A stretch of DNA of 64,000 nt from an uncultured Fastidiosipila sp. (lineage in GTDB: Bacteria; Bacillota; Clostridia; Saccharofermentanales; Fastidiosipilaceae). Each line of letters begins with the position of its first letter. Position 1 is the stretch's first letter. Shown one piece after another: positions 44,344 to 53,523 of this stretch. The position numbers and the translations under genes are program-made. The DNA is taken from positions 7,340 through 71,339 of the forward strand of contig CAMYAM010000010.1 in assembly GCA_947253875.1 (NCBI GenBank), read 5' to 3'. Under the pieces are notes generated by a model that saw only the letters and a program-made list of their open reading frames with translations, had not been told where the DNA came from and searched no databases.

Positions 44344-44381
44344 ACAAATAAAAAAATAAGTTCGTATAACAAGGGTATGGT

Positions 44382-45335
44382 ATGGTAAAAAAATATAGAA
44401 ATGATTTTATGAATCCTGAAATTCTTAAAAGAATTGAACAGGTTGAAAAGTCTTCTAAAGTACAGGAAGGATTAAATGAAATAAGAAGAGGTATGAGTGG
44501 AAAGACTTCGAATTTATTTAATCCAAAATTTATAATAATATTCATCTTTTCAATTGTAGCTTTACAATTTAGTTATTACTTATTTGTAATATTTTTAATT
44601 GTTTGTTTTTCAATATTTGGGAAAAATGAAGAAATAAAATTTGATATTGATAGTTCTTATGAAAACAATGTTATATTACCTATTTTGCAGGAAATTTTTC
44701 CAGGTACAAGCTTAAATTATTCTGAAGGAATTGATGAGGACGTGTTTGTTAAACTTCTACCTAAATGCGAAAAATATTATTCGGATTGTCATATTATATT
44801 TGCAGATGAATCTAAGACTGAACTTTCTAATATGAGTGCATACCACTACAGAAGTAGAAAAAAGTCGGGATATATATCGATCAATGATTTTTATGGTCAG
44901 GTTATGTTAATTAGGCAAAAGACGAATATAAGGGGGCATATAAGGATAGTTCCATTGATAAATAGTACTAGTGAAGATGAAGAAACTTACATGCCTTATG
45001 GAAGTAAAATGTCAGATGAAACAGAAATTAAGACAGAATCAATTTGTTTTAATGAATCATATTCTATATTTTCAACAGATCAATTTTATCCAAAATTAAT
45101 TTTAGACCCAATCACGATAGAAATCTTAAATGATTGGAGAAAAAAGATAAAAGTTTGTGTGTATATTGATGAGAACTATATTGCAGTAGGTTTTGATTCA
45201 AGTAGAAAAATGTTTTCCATGCCAACTACAAGCAATGAAACTGCAAATTTATCTCTTGTAAGTGAATATGAAAAGGTTAGAAAAAATTTAGGGGATTTTT
45301 ATAATTTTATTAATATAATTAGAGAAAAATTATAA
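44382..45335 (+). CDS. DUF3137 membrane protein
   Basis: 317 residues. A hydrophilic N-terminus with a short amphipathic stretch is followed by one or two hydrophobic segments (about 48-85, IIIFIFSIVALQFSYYLFVI onward) and a soluble C-terminal domain containing the family landmark VILPILQEIFPGTSLNY and FYGQVMLI. DUF3137 proteins are often encoded beside LemA proteins, as here, and their function is not known. The last third (DQFYPKLILDPITIEILNDW, KVCVYIDENYIAVGFDSS) also fits the family. The pair forms a two-gene unit with 22 bases between them. Confidence 0.8.
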   Translation: MVKKYRNDFMNPEILKRIEQVEKSSKVQEGLNEIRRGMSGKTSNLFNPKFIIIFIFSIVALQFSYYLFVIFLIVCFSIFGKNEEIKFDIDSSYENNVILPILQEIFPGTSLNYSEGIDEDVFVKLLPKCEKYYSDCHIIFADESKTELSNMSAYHYRSRKKSGYISINDFYGQVMLIRQKTNIRGHIRIVPLINSTSEDEETYMPYGSKMSDETEIKTESICFNESYSIFSTDQFYPKLILDPITIEILNDWRKKIKVCVYIDENYIAVGFDSSRKMFSMPTTSNETANLSLVSEYEKVRKNLGDFYNFINIIREKL

Positions 45336-45357
45336 AGAAAAATATAGAGGAGTAAGT

Positions 45358-45999
45358 ATGAATAAATATTTTACTTTTGTATTATTATTACTCTGGATAG
45401 TAATAGTTTTCGCAGTAATGGAGGGAGTTTCAATGGATAAATATATAAGTGTAGAACACTTACTAATGCTTTTACCAATAATATTGCTAATTATGTTAGT
45501 AGTATTTTTTATAAAAAAGTCAAATAAATTAAAAAGATATCAAATAATAATAGATGAATCAAAGAAAAATGTTGATATAGCACTTGCAAAAAGATACGAT
45601 ACAATTTTGCAAATGTTGAAGATAGCAAAATCATATGCTGCTTATGAAAAAACTACATTCATTGATTTAGTTAAGCTAAGGGGAAGTGCCAGTGTCAGCG
45701 ATTTTAATAAAACAATCAATGACCAAGACAAAGTTATAGGTAAGATTTATGCTTTAGCAGAGGCTTATCCAGAATTAAGGTCTTCAGAAGAATTCTTAAA
45801 TCTACAAAATCAAATAGATGATGAAAATGAGCAATTAGCTGCAGCAAAAAGAATAGTTAATAGCAATATAAGTTTATTTAATCAGGAAATTGTTGCTTTT
45901 CCAACATCAATTGTTGCAAAAATAAACGGATTAAAAAGAATAGAATTTATGAAGGAAGATAATATCGATATTAAGAAAAATATAGATAATTTAGATTAA
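45358..45999 (+). CDS. LemA family membrane protein
   Basis: 213 residues with two hydrophobic segments at the N-terminus (about 5-20 and 33-52), then the helical LemA domain: KRYDTILQMLKIAKSYAAYE, AYPELRSSEEFLNLQNQI, and the family hallmark ISLFNQEIVAFPTSIVAKIN. LemA domains form an elongated helix bundle facing outside the membrane; a general biochemical role is unknown. GAGGAGTAAGT lies directly before ATG. Paired with the DUF3137 gene upstream. Confidence 0.88.
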   Translation: MNKYFTFVLLLLWIVIVFAVMEGVSMDKYISVEHLLMLLPIILLIMLVVFFIKKSNKLKRYQIIIDESKKNVDIALAKRYDTILQMLKIAKSYAAYEKTTFIDLVKLRGSASVSDFNKTINDQDKVIGKIYALAEAYPELRSSEEFLNLQNQIDDENEQLAAAKRIVNSNISLFNQEIVAFPTSIVAKINGLKRIEFMKEDNIDIKKNIDNLD

Positions 46000-46022
46000 G
46001 ATAGTGATTTATATTGAATTTC

Positions 46023-46046
46023 TATGATTTTAGTATTAAAATCATA
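46023..46046 (+). terminator. A/T-rich hairpin after lemA
   Basis: TATGATTTTA (46023-46032) and TAAAATCATA (46037-46046) pair perfectly over 10 bp with a GTAT loop; AAAATTTTTATAAT follows. Weak because the stem is nearly all A-T. Confidence 0.4.
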
Positions 46047-46083
46047 AAAATTTTTATAATCAAATTTTAGTAAAAGTGGGTAA

Positions 46084-49000
46084 ATGATGATGAGAGAAAT
46101 AAAACATATGGAAAAGACAAAGAAATTTAGTGCATTGATTTTAGCTTGTGCAATTTTATTATCTTTATTCCAGGTAACCGATGTCTTGGCGCAAAATAAG
46201 ACAGTTGTTAATGCAAGGGTTTATTATAAAGGTGAAAAACCAGAAAAGTTAGTAAACGAAATTGATAGAGGTTTTTGGAGAGACCCAGAAGAGGTCGAAT
46301 ACCCTACTGCAGGTTATCAAGAAAAAGAATTAGATAATGGTGTTAAGTATTTTGACTTTACATATGCAGTTGATAATTTGAGAGTTGGTAAATCTTATAA
46401 ACCTGATTTTTCTGATGATTCAGGAAATGGATATGAAGTTACTCCTGGAATGGTAGCTCAAAATGATTCTGGTCAACAAACTGTAAATGTAATAATTAAG
46501 CGAAAAGGTACTGCTTTCTTACAATTTGTAGATCAAAGTGGGGCTAAAGTTCCTCTGAAAGTTAATTATGATTATGAGATATATATTAAGAATTTTAAAT
46601 TTGATGCAGATACTGAAGGTGGCAATTCTTTGTTCTACTATGAGTTTCCAGAAATTAATGATGATGGTTCAATCAAATCAAATTTATTTAATGCTGAAAT
46701 ACTTTTGCAGGAAATAATTAATACTGCAAATGGTGAAAAAGCAATTATAAAAAAGGTTGAGAAGATAGATGAAGAACATAGTTATAAAATTACTTTAGAT
46801 AAAATAAAATATAAAACCATTAAATTGAATTTAACTATAGCATCAGAGTTACCTTTGAAATTTAGAGATGGCACAGCTGATGTAACAATTGATTTTAGTG
46901 GCGAAAAGACTAAACATAGACTTACCTTTAATAATGCAGAGGTTAAAAAAGTAGGTTCGGAAAATATAATTAGCAAAGAATTAACCATTAAAGTCCCTGA
47001 AATAACGGGTGATAATTCTTCAAGAGTCATACTGGAGAATTTACCTGGATTGTTGAGTACCAATAATTATGGTATTTTTTCACAGAGTTTTGATTCAGAA
47101 TCTAATGTATTAAAAGTTAATTTGGGTAGAAAATTAGCTGTAGGGGTATTTAAGATCCCTGATATGGAGATTGATCAAACTACTACAAACTTTACCTTTA
47201 TTGATTTTGCTGAGAAGAATCAAGTTAAAAGTATTACATTAGGCTTATTTGATAAGAGTGGCAAATTAATAGCTCGTAGCAAGCCATCTCTTACAGGAGA
47301 GGTCTTTGATATTGGTATCGCTCCAGGTGAGTATACTATTAAGATAATTAAAGCTCCTGAAAATTTAAAGAAGGATTATGAAATTGAACAAGAACATAAA
47401 TTAGTTATAGATAAAGACGGATATACATACTTGGATCCAAAATATGATGAGTCAGGTAAAATTATTTGGGGAGGTCCGAACGGTGTAGTCGATAAGGACA
47501 ATTCAGGAATAGTTGACCTGAACATTGTGGGATATAAAACTCCATTGAAATTTATTATTCCACATAAAGTTAAAACAGAAAAATATATCGTTGAAAAGGA
47601 TGAAGGACAGGTTGCTCAAGGAGTATTTAGTAAAGATGGAGAAACCTTAGTCAAGACTACTACGGTTAATCCGAATCAAGAAATAGAGTTTGAAATTCAA
47701 CAAATCATTCATCCTGATTATAAAGCAAGACTTGTTAATAAATATAAAAATGGAACGGTTACGTTTGCGGTAAGTTCTAACTTAAAATTAGAATTGAAAG
47801 ATATTATCGATAAAGATAGGTTGGAATTTATTACAAATTCTTTGACTGTTGAAGAAATAATAAATGGACAGAGACAAGAAGTAAAAGATATAAATGTTGA
47901 ATTCAATGCAGCTACAAATACTTTAAATTTAATAGATAAAACAGAAATTGTTGAATATAACCTGGATCTTAACGATAAAACAGAACTTAAACCTAAACGA
48001 TTAATAGCAATAAGATTTAAGACAAAAGTTAAAGATATAGCTGATCTAAGTAAATGGAGTAAAGATTTTAAAAATTCAGCTGTAAGTCGTAAAGATGAAA
48101 GTACAGTAGATCTTATCCCTAACTTGAAATTTAAACTTAAGAAGTCATGGCTAGGTGACCACAATTACCAAAAAGATTTTACCGTTGATGCTTTTATAAA
48201 CTCTTTGAAATTGAGAGTGCTTAACAAAAAAGATGGTAATGAAATTGCGGTTAAGAATCTAAGAGAATATCTTGATGCAAAAGAGATTGCTAAACTTGAT
48301 TTTAATAATAAATCATGGGAATTGAATTTTTCTCTTCCTAAATACGATAAGGCAAGTCTGAGTTTAGGTAAAAGTCAATGGAAAGAATTAGATTATGAAG
48401 TTATTGAGGAGTTACCAGAAGGATTAGCAAATAAGTACATATCAGAAAACCCAATAAAGGCAGACGATAAGTTTAGTTTCAACTTGAATAATGCTCCAAA
48501 AGCTCAACTATTTAATCTTGAATTGGATAAAGTTTGGGAAAATGTAAAAAATAAGGAAGATTATCTAGCGGTATTTAAGCTATATCAACTTAATCAACAA
48601 GATGAAATAATAAATGCGTTTGAGTTTTCAAAGAATAAACTTGAGTTAATTGATAAAAATGGAGATAAATATTCTTTCTTAACTTATGAGTTAATTGATG
48701 GAGTGATAAAGGAAATTCAAATTACACCGAATGTTGAGTGTGATGGAGATCACTATCTGATAAGGAATTTACCAAAATATGATAAAAAAGGTGAAGCTTA
48801 TAAATATAAAGTAAGTGAAAGTAAAATAATTCATGATTCTGAAGATGTTAGTGATTTGTTTGATACAAGTTATAGTGGGACTTACGATGTAGATAAAGAT
48901 TCAGTTTATAAGGTTGAGATTAAAAATATGAAAAAACCTGAAACTACAACCACCACTACTACAGAGACCACTACAACGACCACTGCCACAGAAACTACCA

Positions 49001-49323
49001 CTACAACTACTACGGGAACAACTACAGTAGTCACTGAAACTACGACTGAATCAACCACCACTGCTACTTCAACGACACCAACTACCGTTTCAACGACAGT
49101 ACCGAGTGAAACTACAGAAGATACAACAAGTACTTCAACTGAAATAGAATCTTCTACAACAATACATGAGAGTAAATCAACCTCGACTCCGAGAACACCA
49201 TCGAAGACGGGTGAAAAAGTAAATAACTCTTATTTTGTAGGTTTAATTTTTATCTCAATAGCAACATTGATTTTTGGGATTATGAAACGTAGTAAAGAAA
49301 ATGCTGAGCAAGCAGAAGATTAG
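46084..49323 (+). CDS. Large Thr-rich cell-wall surface protein with LPXTG-like sorting signal
   Basis: 1079 residues. A Sec signal spans about 8-36 (FSALILACAILLSLFQ, cleavage after VLA). The body is beta-rich; the regions near 695-800 (LKKSWLGDHNYQKDFTV to LDYEVIEELPEG) and 815-945 (LELDKVWENVKNKEDYLAVF to YKYKVSES) resemble Cna-B type stalk domains. Residues 953-1037 are almost pure Thr with Glu/Ser. The C-terminus has the three-part sorting signal: PSKTG (1039-1043) in place of LPxTG, a hydrophobic helix, and MKRSKENAEQAED. It is probably an adhesin displayed above the wall. Two start ATGs are adjacent, and a third (MEKTKKF) eight codons in is possible. The binding partner is unknown. Confidence 0.8.
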   Translation: MMMREIKHMEKTKKFSALILACAILLSLFQVTDVLAQNKTVVNARVYYKGEKPEKLVNEIDRGFWRDPEEVEYPTAGYQEKELDNGVKYFDFTYAVDNLRVGKSYKPDFSDDSGNGYEVTPGMVAQNDSGQQTVNVIIKRKGTAFLQFVDQSGAKVPLKVNYDYEIYIKNFKFDADTEGGNSLFYYEFPEINDDGSIKSNLFNAEILLQEIINTANGEKAIIKKVEKIDEEHSYKITLDKIKYKTIKLNLTIASELPLKFRDGTADVTIDFSGEKTKHRLTFNNAEVKKVGSENIISKELTIKVPEITGDNSSRVILENLPGLLSTNNYGIFSQSFDSESNVLKVNLGRKLAVGVFKIPDMEIDQTTTNFTFIDFAEKNQVKSITLGLFDKSGKLIARSKPSLTGEVFDIGIAPGEYTIKIIKAPENLKKDYEIEQEHKLVIDKDGYTYLDPKYDESGKIIWGGPNGVVDKDNSGIVDLNIVGYKTPLKFIIPHKVKTEKYIVEKDEGQVAQGVFSKDGETLVKTTTVNPNQEIEFEIQQIIHPDYKARLVNKYKNGTVTFAVSSNLKLELKDIIDKDRLEFITNSLTVEEIINGQRQEVKDINVEFNAATNTLNLIDKTEIVEYNLDLNDKTELKPKRLIAIRFKTKVKDIADLSKWSKDFKNSAVSRKDESTVDLIPNLKFKLKKSWLGDHNYQKDFTVDAFINSLKLRVLNKKDGNEIAVKNLREYLDAKEIAKLDFNNKSWELNFSLPKYDKASLSLGKSQWKELDYEVIEELPEGLANKYISENPIKADDKFSFNLNNAPKAQLFNLELDKVWENVKNKEDYLAVFKLYQLNQQDEIINAFEFSKNKLELIDKNGDKYSFLTYELIDGVIKEIQITPNVECDGDHYLIRNLPKYDKKGEAYKYKVSESKIIHDSEDVSDLFDTSYSGTYDVDKDSVYKVEIKNMKKPETTTTTTTETTTTTTATETTTTTTTGTTTVVTETTTESTTTATSTTPTTVSTTVPSETTEDTTSTSTEIESSTTIHESKSTSTPRTPSKTGEKVNNSYFVGLIFISIATLIFGIMKRSKENAEQAED
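48942..49197 (+). repeat. Degenerate ACT/ACC Thr-codon repeat
   Basis: About 255 bases of imperfect ACT, ACC, ACA and ACG triplets interrupted by GAA, TCA and GCC, encoding the Thr/Glu/Ser-rich wall-spanning stalk of the surface protein. Such tracts can change length by slippage in multiples of three. Confidence 0.8.
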
Positions 49324-49419
49324 ACGGATACGTTGCTAACCGGATAGCAAGAATTTAAAGTTCAATAAAGTTCATTAAAGTTTAAACATATAAGTGGAAA
49401 TTTGTTTGAGCTTTACTCC

Positions 49420-49458
49420 TAAGGGATGACAATTGTGTAAGACATCTGTCGTCCCTTA
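49420..49458 (+). terminator. Terminator after the surface protein gene
   Basis: TAAGGGATGAC (49420-49430) and GTCGTCCCTTA (49448-49458) pair over 11 bp with one G-T pair around a 17-base loop; TTTATTTG follows. Confidence 0.75.
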
Positions 49459-49536
49459 TTTATTTGTCCTAAAGTTGCGTTTGATTTTACTAGCTATCAT
49501 TTAATAAATGCAATTAATTATACTAATAATATTTTT

Positions 49537-50856
49537 TTATTTAATAGCAGCCGAATAAGGCAAAAGAATTTTAACGGTGAAAATATTCTTATCATTAGAA
49601 AATTTCATTATACCTTCATATTTTTCAACGATATTTTCTACATTCTGTAGTCCGATACCAGAGCTGCGATTTTGACGTTTAGAACTGAGGAAGGTTCCAT
49701 CACGCTTGGCAATTTTTCCGTTGAAAGAGTTTGAAATTTGAATGTATAGAAATTGTTTACGTTGATGGATTTTTATATCCACTTCCTTTTTTACAGTATT
49801 ATTTTGAATTCTGTTGCAAGCTTCTTGTGCATTGCTAAGTAAGTTGCTCAAAAGAATAGATAGCTCGATGTCATCAAAAGGTTGGTTTTCTGCGAGCATG
49901 GTTGAAATCTTAACTTTTATTCCATCAGCTTCCATTGTAGCTTTGTTTTGTTGCAAAATACTATCTATAACATAATTTTTAGTCAGTACAATATTTGTTT
50001 TGACTATTGGGCTATCTATTAATTTTGATATATATTCGCTTGCAGCATCTTGCTTATCATTGTTGCAAAGAAAATAGATATTTTGTAAGTGTTTTTTTAT
50101 ATCGTGATGGAACTTTTGAGCTTCTTCTTCACGACTGAGGAATTTGGCTGTGTAATTTTTCTCTACTTCTAACAAATGGTTAGCCATTTGCGAAACTTCC
50201 ATCGTATCTCTAATTATGTGATATTTATCCAAGTAGAAAAATGCTACTAGTGATATAGATGTAAAGAATACAGAGTTGAAATAGTAGAATAATCTGAAAT
50301 TATTACTAATAGTTTCTAAGAATAGGGCATAACAGGCAATGCAAACTATAATCATAATATGAACACTTGAAGAAATTAATTCATAAGCTGTGTTGTAGCC
50401 TTTGATTCTTAATTTCCTGAGAAAAAGCAAGAAATTGTTCATTACTAGAAATGAAAGGCAAGCAATGATTTGTGTGCTAGGAGATAATAATGGTAATAGA
50501 GTACCGGTGTTGTTGTTATTTACTATTGTGCTATGAATACCTGCAGCGAAGAAACGGCAGGCATATTCAAGCAAAATTAAAATATTGATTGTGTGCAATT
50601 TATAACGTAATTGTTCTTCATAAAAAATATGAGCAATGAGCAAAGATATTATATATGTCGGTAATATTGATGACAAAAGCTTTGCTTGAAAAAAGTATGT
50701 TGAAAATTGAAAAATGAAAAATATTAGTATAAAAAGTGGATAAATTTTTATTGTAGAAGCTTTCTTGTACAAAAAAGTGTCTAAGAAGTTTATAAATATA
50801 TAAGTTTCAAGTGCAGAAACTACTATATATATAAGTATGTTTATAGTATTAGGCAT
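49537..50856 (-). CDS. Agr-type sensor histidine kinase (GHKL)
   Basis: 439 residues. The first ~215 hold six or seven hydrophobic segments and no large extracellular domain, as in AgrC and BlpH peptide-pheromone receptors. The dimerisation motif is AQKFHHDIKKHLQNIYFLC with His251 followed by Asp, as expected for this class. The ATPase part has LLSNAQEACNRIQN (N box) and SSGIGLQNVENIVEKYEG (G box). It lies 129 bases downstream of its response regulator on the same strand. No agrB, agrD or peptide-precursor gene was found on either side, so the signal is unknown. Confidence 0.88.
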   Translation of the reverse strand: MPNTINILIYIVVSALETYIFINFLDTFLYKKASTIKIYPLFILIFFIFQFSTYFFQAKLLSSILPTYIISLLIAHIFYEEQLRYKLHTINILILLEYACRFFAAGIHSTIVNNNNTGTLLPLLSPSTQIIACLSFLVMNNFLLFLRKLRIKGYNTAYELISSSVHIMIIVCIACYALFLETISNNFRLFYYFNSVFFTSISLVAFFYLDKYHIIRDTMEVSQMANHLLEVEKNYTAKFLSREEEAQKFHHDIKKHLQNIYFLCNNDKQDAASEYISKLIDSPIVKTNIVLTKNYVIDSILQQNKATMEADGIKVKISTMLAENQPFDDIELSILLSNLLSNAQEACNRIQNNTVKKEVDIKIHQRKQFLYIQISNSFNGKIAKRDGTFLSSKRQNRSSGIGLQNVENIVEKYEGIMKFSNDKNIFTVKILLPYSAAIK

Positions 50857-50985
50857 AATGATCTCCAGTTATTTTTATCCAGTTATTAGTTGTTTTTATA
50901 TTGATAATTCATATCAGTAAATAGACGATACTAAATACATTATAGAAATATATTTTCATTAGAGAAACATATTTTTAAAGCCAAG

Positions 50986-51693
50986 TTAATTCTGGCTGAC
51001 CAAATCCATGAATTTTTCCATAATATCTTTATATCTGTATTTTGAAACAGGAATCTCTGTATTGTCTTCTAAAGTCAAACTTGTAGCATTTACCTGAGTA
51101 ACATAGCGCAAATTTACAATGAAGCTCTTATGTACTCTTATCGAGAATTCATCCTGTAAATCAGATTCAATTTCTGAAATTTTTCCATAAAAATTAAAAG
51201 TTTCATTCTTGGTGACTAAGTTAATTTTCTTCAGGCTAGATTCAAAATACAATATCTCAGATAGTTTAACTCTGTGTGCTCCGTCATTGTTACTAAATGT
51301 AAAGATTTTACTATTGAAATTTTTACTGCCTACTAGTATTGGTTTAACTGTTTTTAATAGTTCTTTTTTATCAACTGGTTTTAATAGATAGCGCAAAGCA
51401 TTAACCTTATAACCATCAACGGCGTATTCATCAGTAACTGTAACAAATATTATATTAACTAGGGGATCAATTTGCCTGATTAATTCAGCAGTTTTTAAAC
51501 CTGATATTGGATCCATGAGTAGATCTAAAAATATTAAATGAAAACTTTTAAATTTATGAGCATTAAGCAAATTGTAACCATTATCGAAAACTTTAACATC
51601 TACGGGCATATTTTCATTCTTTAATTCTAGTAGATAGCTCTTTAGACGAGAAAGTTCTAGCGGATCATCATCGCATATTCCTATATAGTACAT
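50986..51693 (-). CDS. LytTR-family response regulator (AgrA-like)
   Basis: 235 residues. Receiver domain with acidic residues ICDDDP (8-10), phospho-acceptor Asp57 in LIFLDLLMDP and Lys in RYLLKPVDK. The C-terminal LytTR DNA-binding domain has KLSEILYFESSLKKINLVTK, FSIRVHKSFIVNLRYVTQVN and NTEIPVSKYRYKDIMEKF, the typical order. LytTR proteins bind direct repeats two helical turns apart; such a repeat lies just upstream of this gene at 51743-51770. Its own probable promoter is TTGCAC-18-TATAAT on the minus strand in that region. First gene of the regulator-sensor unit. Confidence 0.92.
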   Translation of the reverse strand: MYYIGICDDDPLELSRLKSYLLELKNENMPVDVKVFDNGYNLLNAHKFKSFHLIFLDLLMDPISGLKTAELIRQIDPLVNIIFVTVTDEYAVDGYKVNALRYLLKPVDKKELLKTVKPILVGSKNFNSKIFTFSNNDGAHRVKLSEILYFESSLKKINLVTKNETFNFYGKISEIESDLQDEFSIRVHKSFIVNLRYVTQVNATSLTLEDNTEIPVSKYRYKDIMEKFMDLVSQN

Positions 51694-51742
51694 AAAATTT
51701 CACAAACCAGCCTTCTAAATAAATAATTTCACTAATCTCAAC

Positions 51743-51770
51743 GTGTCCGATTATAGCACAATAGTGTCCG
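51743..51770. promoter_or_regulatory. 21-bp-phased direct repeat, candidate LytTR site
   Basis: GTGTCCG occurs at 51743-51749 and again at 51764-51770, exactly 21 bases apart, with TT or TTT shortly after each. This is the spacing bound by AgrA/ComE-type LytTR dimers. The repeats bracket the -10 of the regulator's promoter, which points to autoregulation. Confidence 0.55.
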
Positions 51771-51779
51771 TTTGTGCAA
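51750..51779 (-). promoter_or_regulatory. Probable promoter of the LytTR regulator gene
   Basis: On the minus strand TTGCAC (51774-51779), an 18-base spacer and a perfect TATAAT (51750-51755) lie about 57 bases before the start codon at 51693. Confidence 0.6.
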
Positions 51780-51780
51780 T

Positions 51781-51811
51781 TTGACTAGTAAAAGAAAATA
51801 AAAGATATATT
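51781..51811 (+). promoter_or_regulatory. Probable promoter of the APC transporter gene
   Basis: TTGACT (51781-51786) with TATATT (51806-51811) at 19 bases, or GATATA (51804-51809) at 17 bases. It diverges from the regulator promoter only two bases away. Confidence 0.5.
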
Positions 51812-51875
51812 CTATGGTTATAGAGTTTAAAAACTAATTAAAGGCTTCTGTAGAGAATAGATAGGAGGATTAGTT

Positions 51876-53312
51876 ATGGATAATAATAAACAGAATGAAG
51901 TTCCTGAAGCAGGTATGCAGAAGACCTTGTCTTTGTGGAACTTCTTCACAATCGGCTTCGGTGCGATAATTGGTACGGGCTGGGTATTGCTAGTTGGTGA
52001 TTGGATGATCCTTGGTGGTGGTCCAGTTCAAGCTATGATAGCCTTCTTAATAGGTGCGATATTCTTGCTACCAATTGGTGCAGTTTTCGGAGAGTTAACA
52101 GCAGCAATACCTGTATCAGGTGGTATTGTTGAATATGTAGATAGAACTTTCGGTCACAATATGTCATATGTAACTGGATGGTTCTTAGCTTTAGGTAATG
52201 GTATTCTTTGCCCTTGGGAAGCAATAGCTATCTCAACATTGATATCAGAATTGTTTGCTGAATTACCTGGATTAGGTTGGTTAAATTCAGTTAAGCTATA
52301 TACAATTTTAGGCGCAGATGTATACCTATTCCCAACATTAATTTCATTGGCAGTAGCTGTTTACGTTATTAGCTTAAACTTCCGTGGAGCATCATCAGCA
52401 GCTAAATTGCAATCGTTCTTAACAAAAGCTTTATTAACAGGTATGTTAATAGCTATGGTCGTTTCATTCATCAAAGGTAGTCCAAAAAATATTCTACCTT
52501 CATTTGATAAAGTACAAGGCCCTGTTACAAGTACAAGTGCAAATAGCATGTTCCAAGGTATTGTTTCAGTTTTAGTTATGACTCCATTCTTCTATGCAGG
52601 TTTCGATACTATACCTCAACAAGCAGAAGAAGCTTCAGCTGATTTAAACTGGCAAAAATTCGGTAAAATTATTTCAGCAGCATTATTAGCATCTGGTATA
52701 TTCTACATGATTTGTATTTACTCATTCGGTACCATTATTCCATGGTCAGATTTCATTAAGAATTCAGTTCCAGCTTTAGCAGTATTGAAACAAATTAATA
52801 TGATTCTTTACGTTGTAATGTTAGTAATCGGTACATTAGGACCTATGGGACCTATGAACTCATTCTACGGAGCAACTTCTAGAATAATGTTAGCAATGGG
52901 AAGAAAAGGTCAATTACCTGAATCATTTAGTGAATTAGATGCAAATGGTTCACCAAGAATGGCTAACTTAGTAATGGCAGTATTAACATTAGTAGGACCA
53001 TTCTTAGGTAAGAAGATGTTAGTTCCATTGACAAACGTTTCAGCATTAGCATTTATTTTCTCATGTACTATGGTTTGCTTCGCATGTTTGAAGATGCGTA
53101 GAACTGAACCAGATTTGCCAAGACCATACAAAGTACCTGGTGGAAAATTTGGTATATCCCTTGGTTGTTTAGCAGGTCTAATAGTTGTAGGTTTACTAGT
53201 AATTCCTGGAAGCCCAGCAGCTTTAAACCTAGTTGAATGGTCAATCGTAGGTGCATGGTTATTAGTAGGACTAATACTTATGTTTGTTAGCAAATCTAAG
53301 AAAAAAGCATAA
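51876..53312 (+). CDS. APC-superfamily amino acid permease
   Basis: 478 residues with about 12 transmembrane helices. The first-helix unwound motif is FGAIIGTGWVLLVGDWMILG, the glycine-rich substrate-site loop of APC transporters; ELTAAIPVSGGIVEYVDRTF is the second family motif. The C-terminus ends in a short Lys-rich tail. The substrate is not readable from sequence. AGGAGG precedes ATG. An amidohydrolase gene lies 211 bases downstream on the same strand, suggesting import followed by hydrolysis of an amide or peptide-like compound. Codons are more optimised (TTC, AAC, ACA, CCA) than in neighbours, as in highly expressed genes. Confidence 0.9.
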   Translation: MDNNKQNEVPEAGMQKTLSLWNFFTIGFGAIIGTGWVLLVGDWMILGGGPVQAMIAFLIGAIFLLPIGAVFGELTAAIPVSGGIVEYVDRTFGHNMSYVTGWFLALGNGILCPWEAIAISTLISELFAELPGLGWLNSVKLYTILGADVYLFPTLISLAVAVYVISLNFRGASSAAKLQSFLTKALLTGMLIAMVVSFIKGSPKNILPSFDKVQGPVTSTSANSMFQGIVSVLVMTPFFYAGFDTIPQQAEEASADLNWQKFGKIISAALLASGIFYMICIYSFGTIIPWSDFIKNSVPALAVLKQINMILYVVMLVIGTLGPMGPMNSFYGATSRIMLAMGRKGQLPESFSELDANGSPRMANLVMAVLTLVGPFLGKKMLVPLTNVSALAFIFSCTMVCFACLKMRRTEPDLPRPYKVPGGKFGISLGCLAGLIVVGLLVIPGSPAALNLVEWSIVGAWLLVGLILMFVSKSKKKA

Positions 53313-53434
53313 GAAATAACAAAAAAGAGAGTGATTACTGTCAATTCTAATTACAAGAAGCCATTCATAGATTAATGAAAATTAGTTTATAGATTAAGTA
53401 ATAGAAGTTAAACGGTAATAAAAAGTTTAACCAA

Positions 53435-53456
53435 GTTGTAAGGCAAGCCTTATAAC
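53435..53456 (+). other. Hairpin between the transporter and amidohydrolase genes
   Basis: GTTGTAAGG (53435-53443) and CCTTATAAC (53448-53456) pair over 9 bp with one G-T pair and a CAAG loop. There is no T-run, so it may stabilise or punctuate a shared transcript rather than end it. The rest of 53313-53523 is A-rich with no open frame. Confidence 0.4.
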
Positions 53457-53523
53457 GAAGAAAGAATAACAAAAGTTATTAACAAAAATGCAAAAAGTTA
53501 AAAGATAATAGGAGGAAATTATT

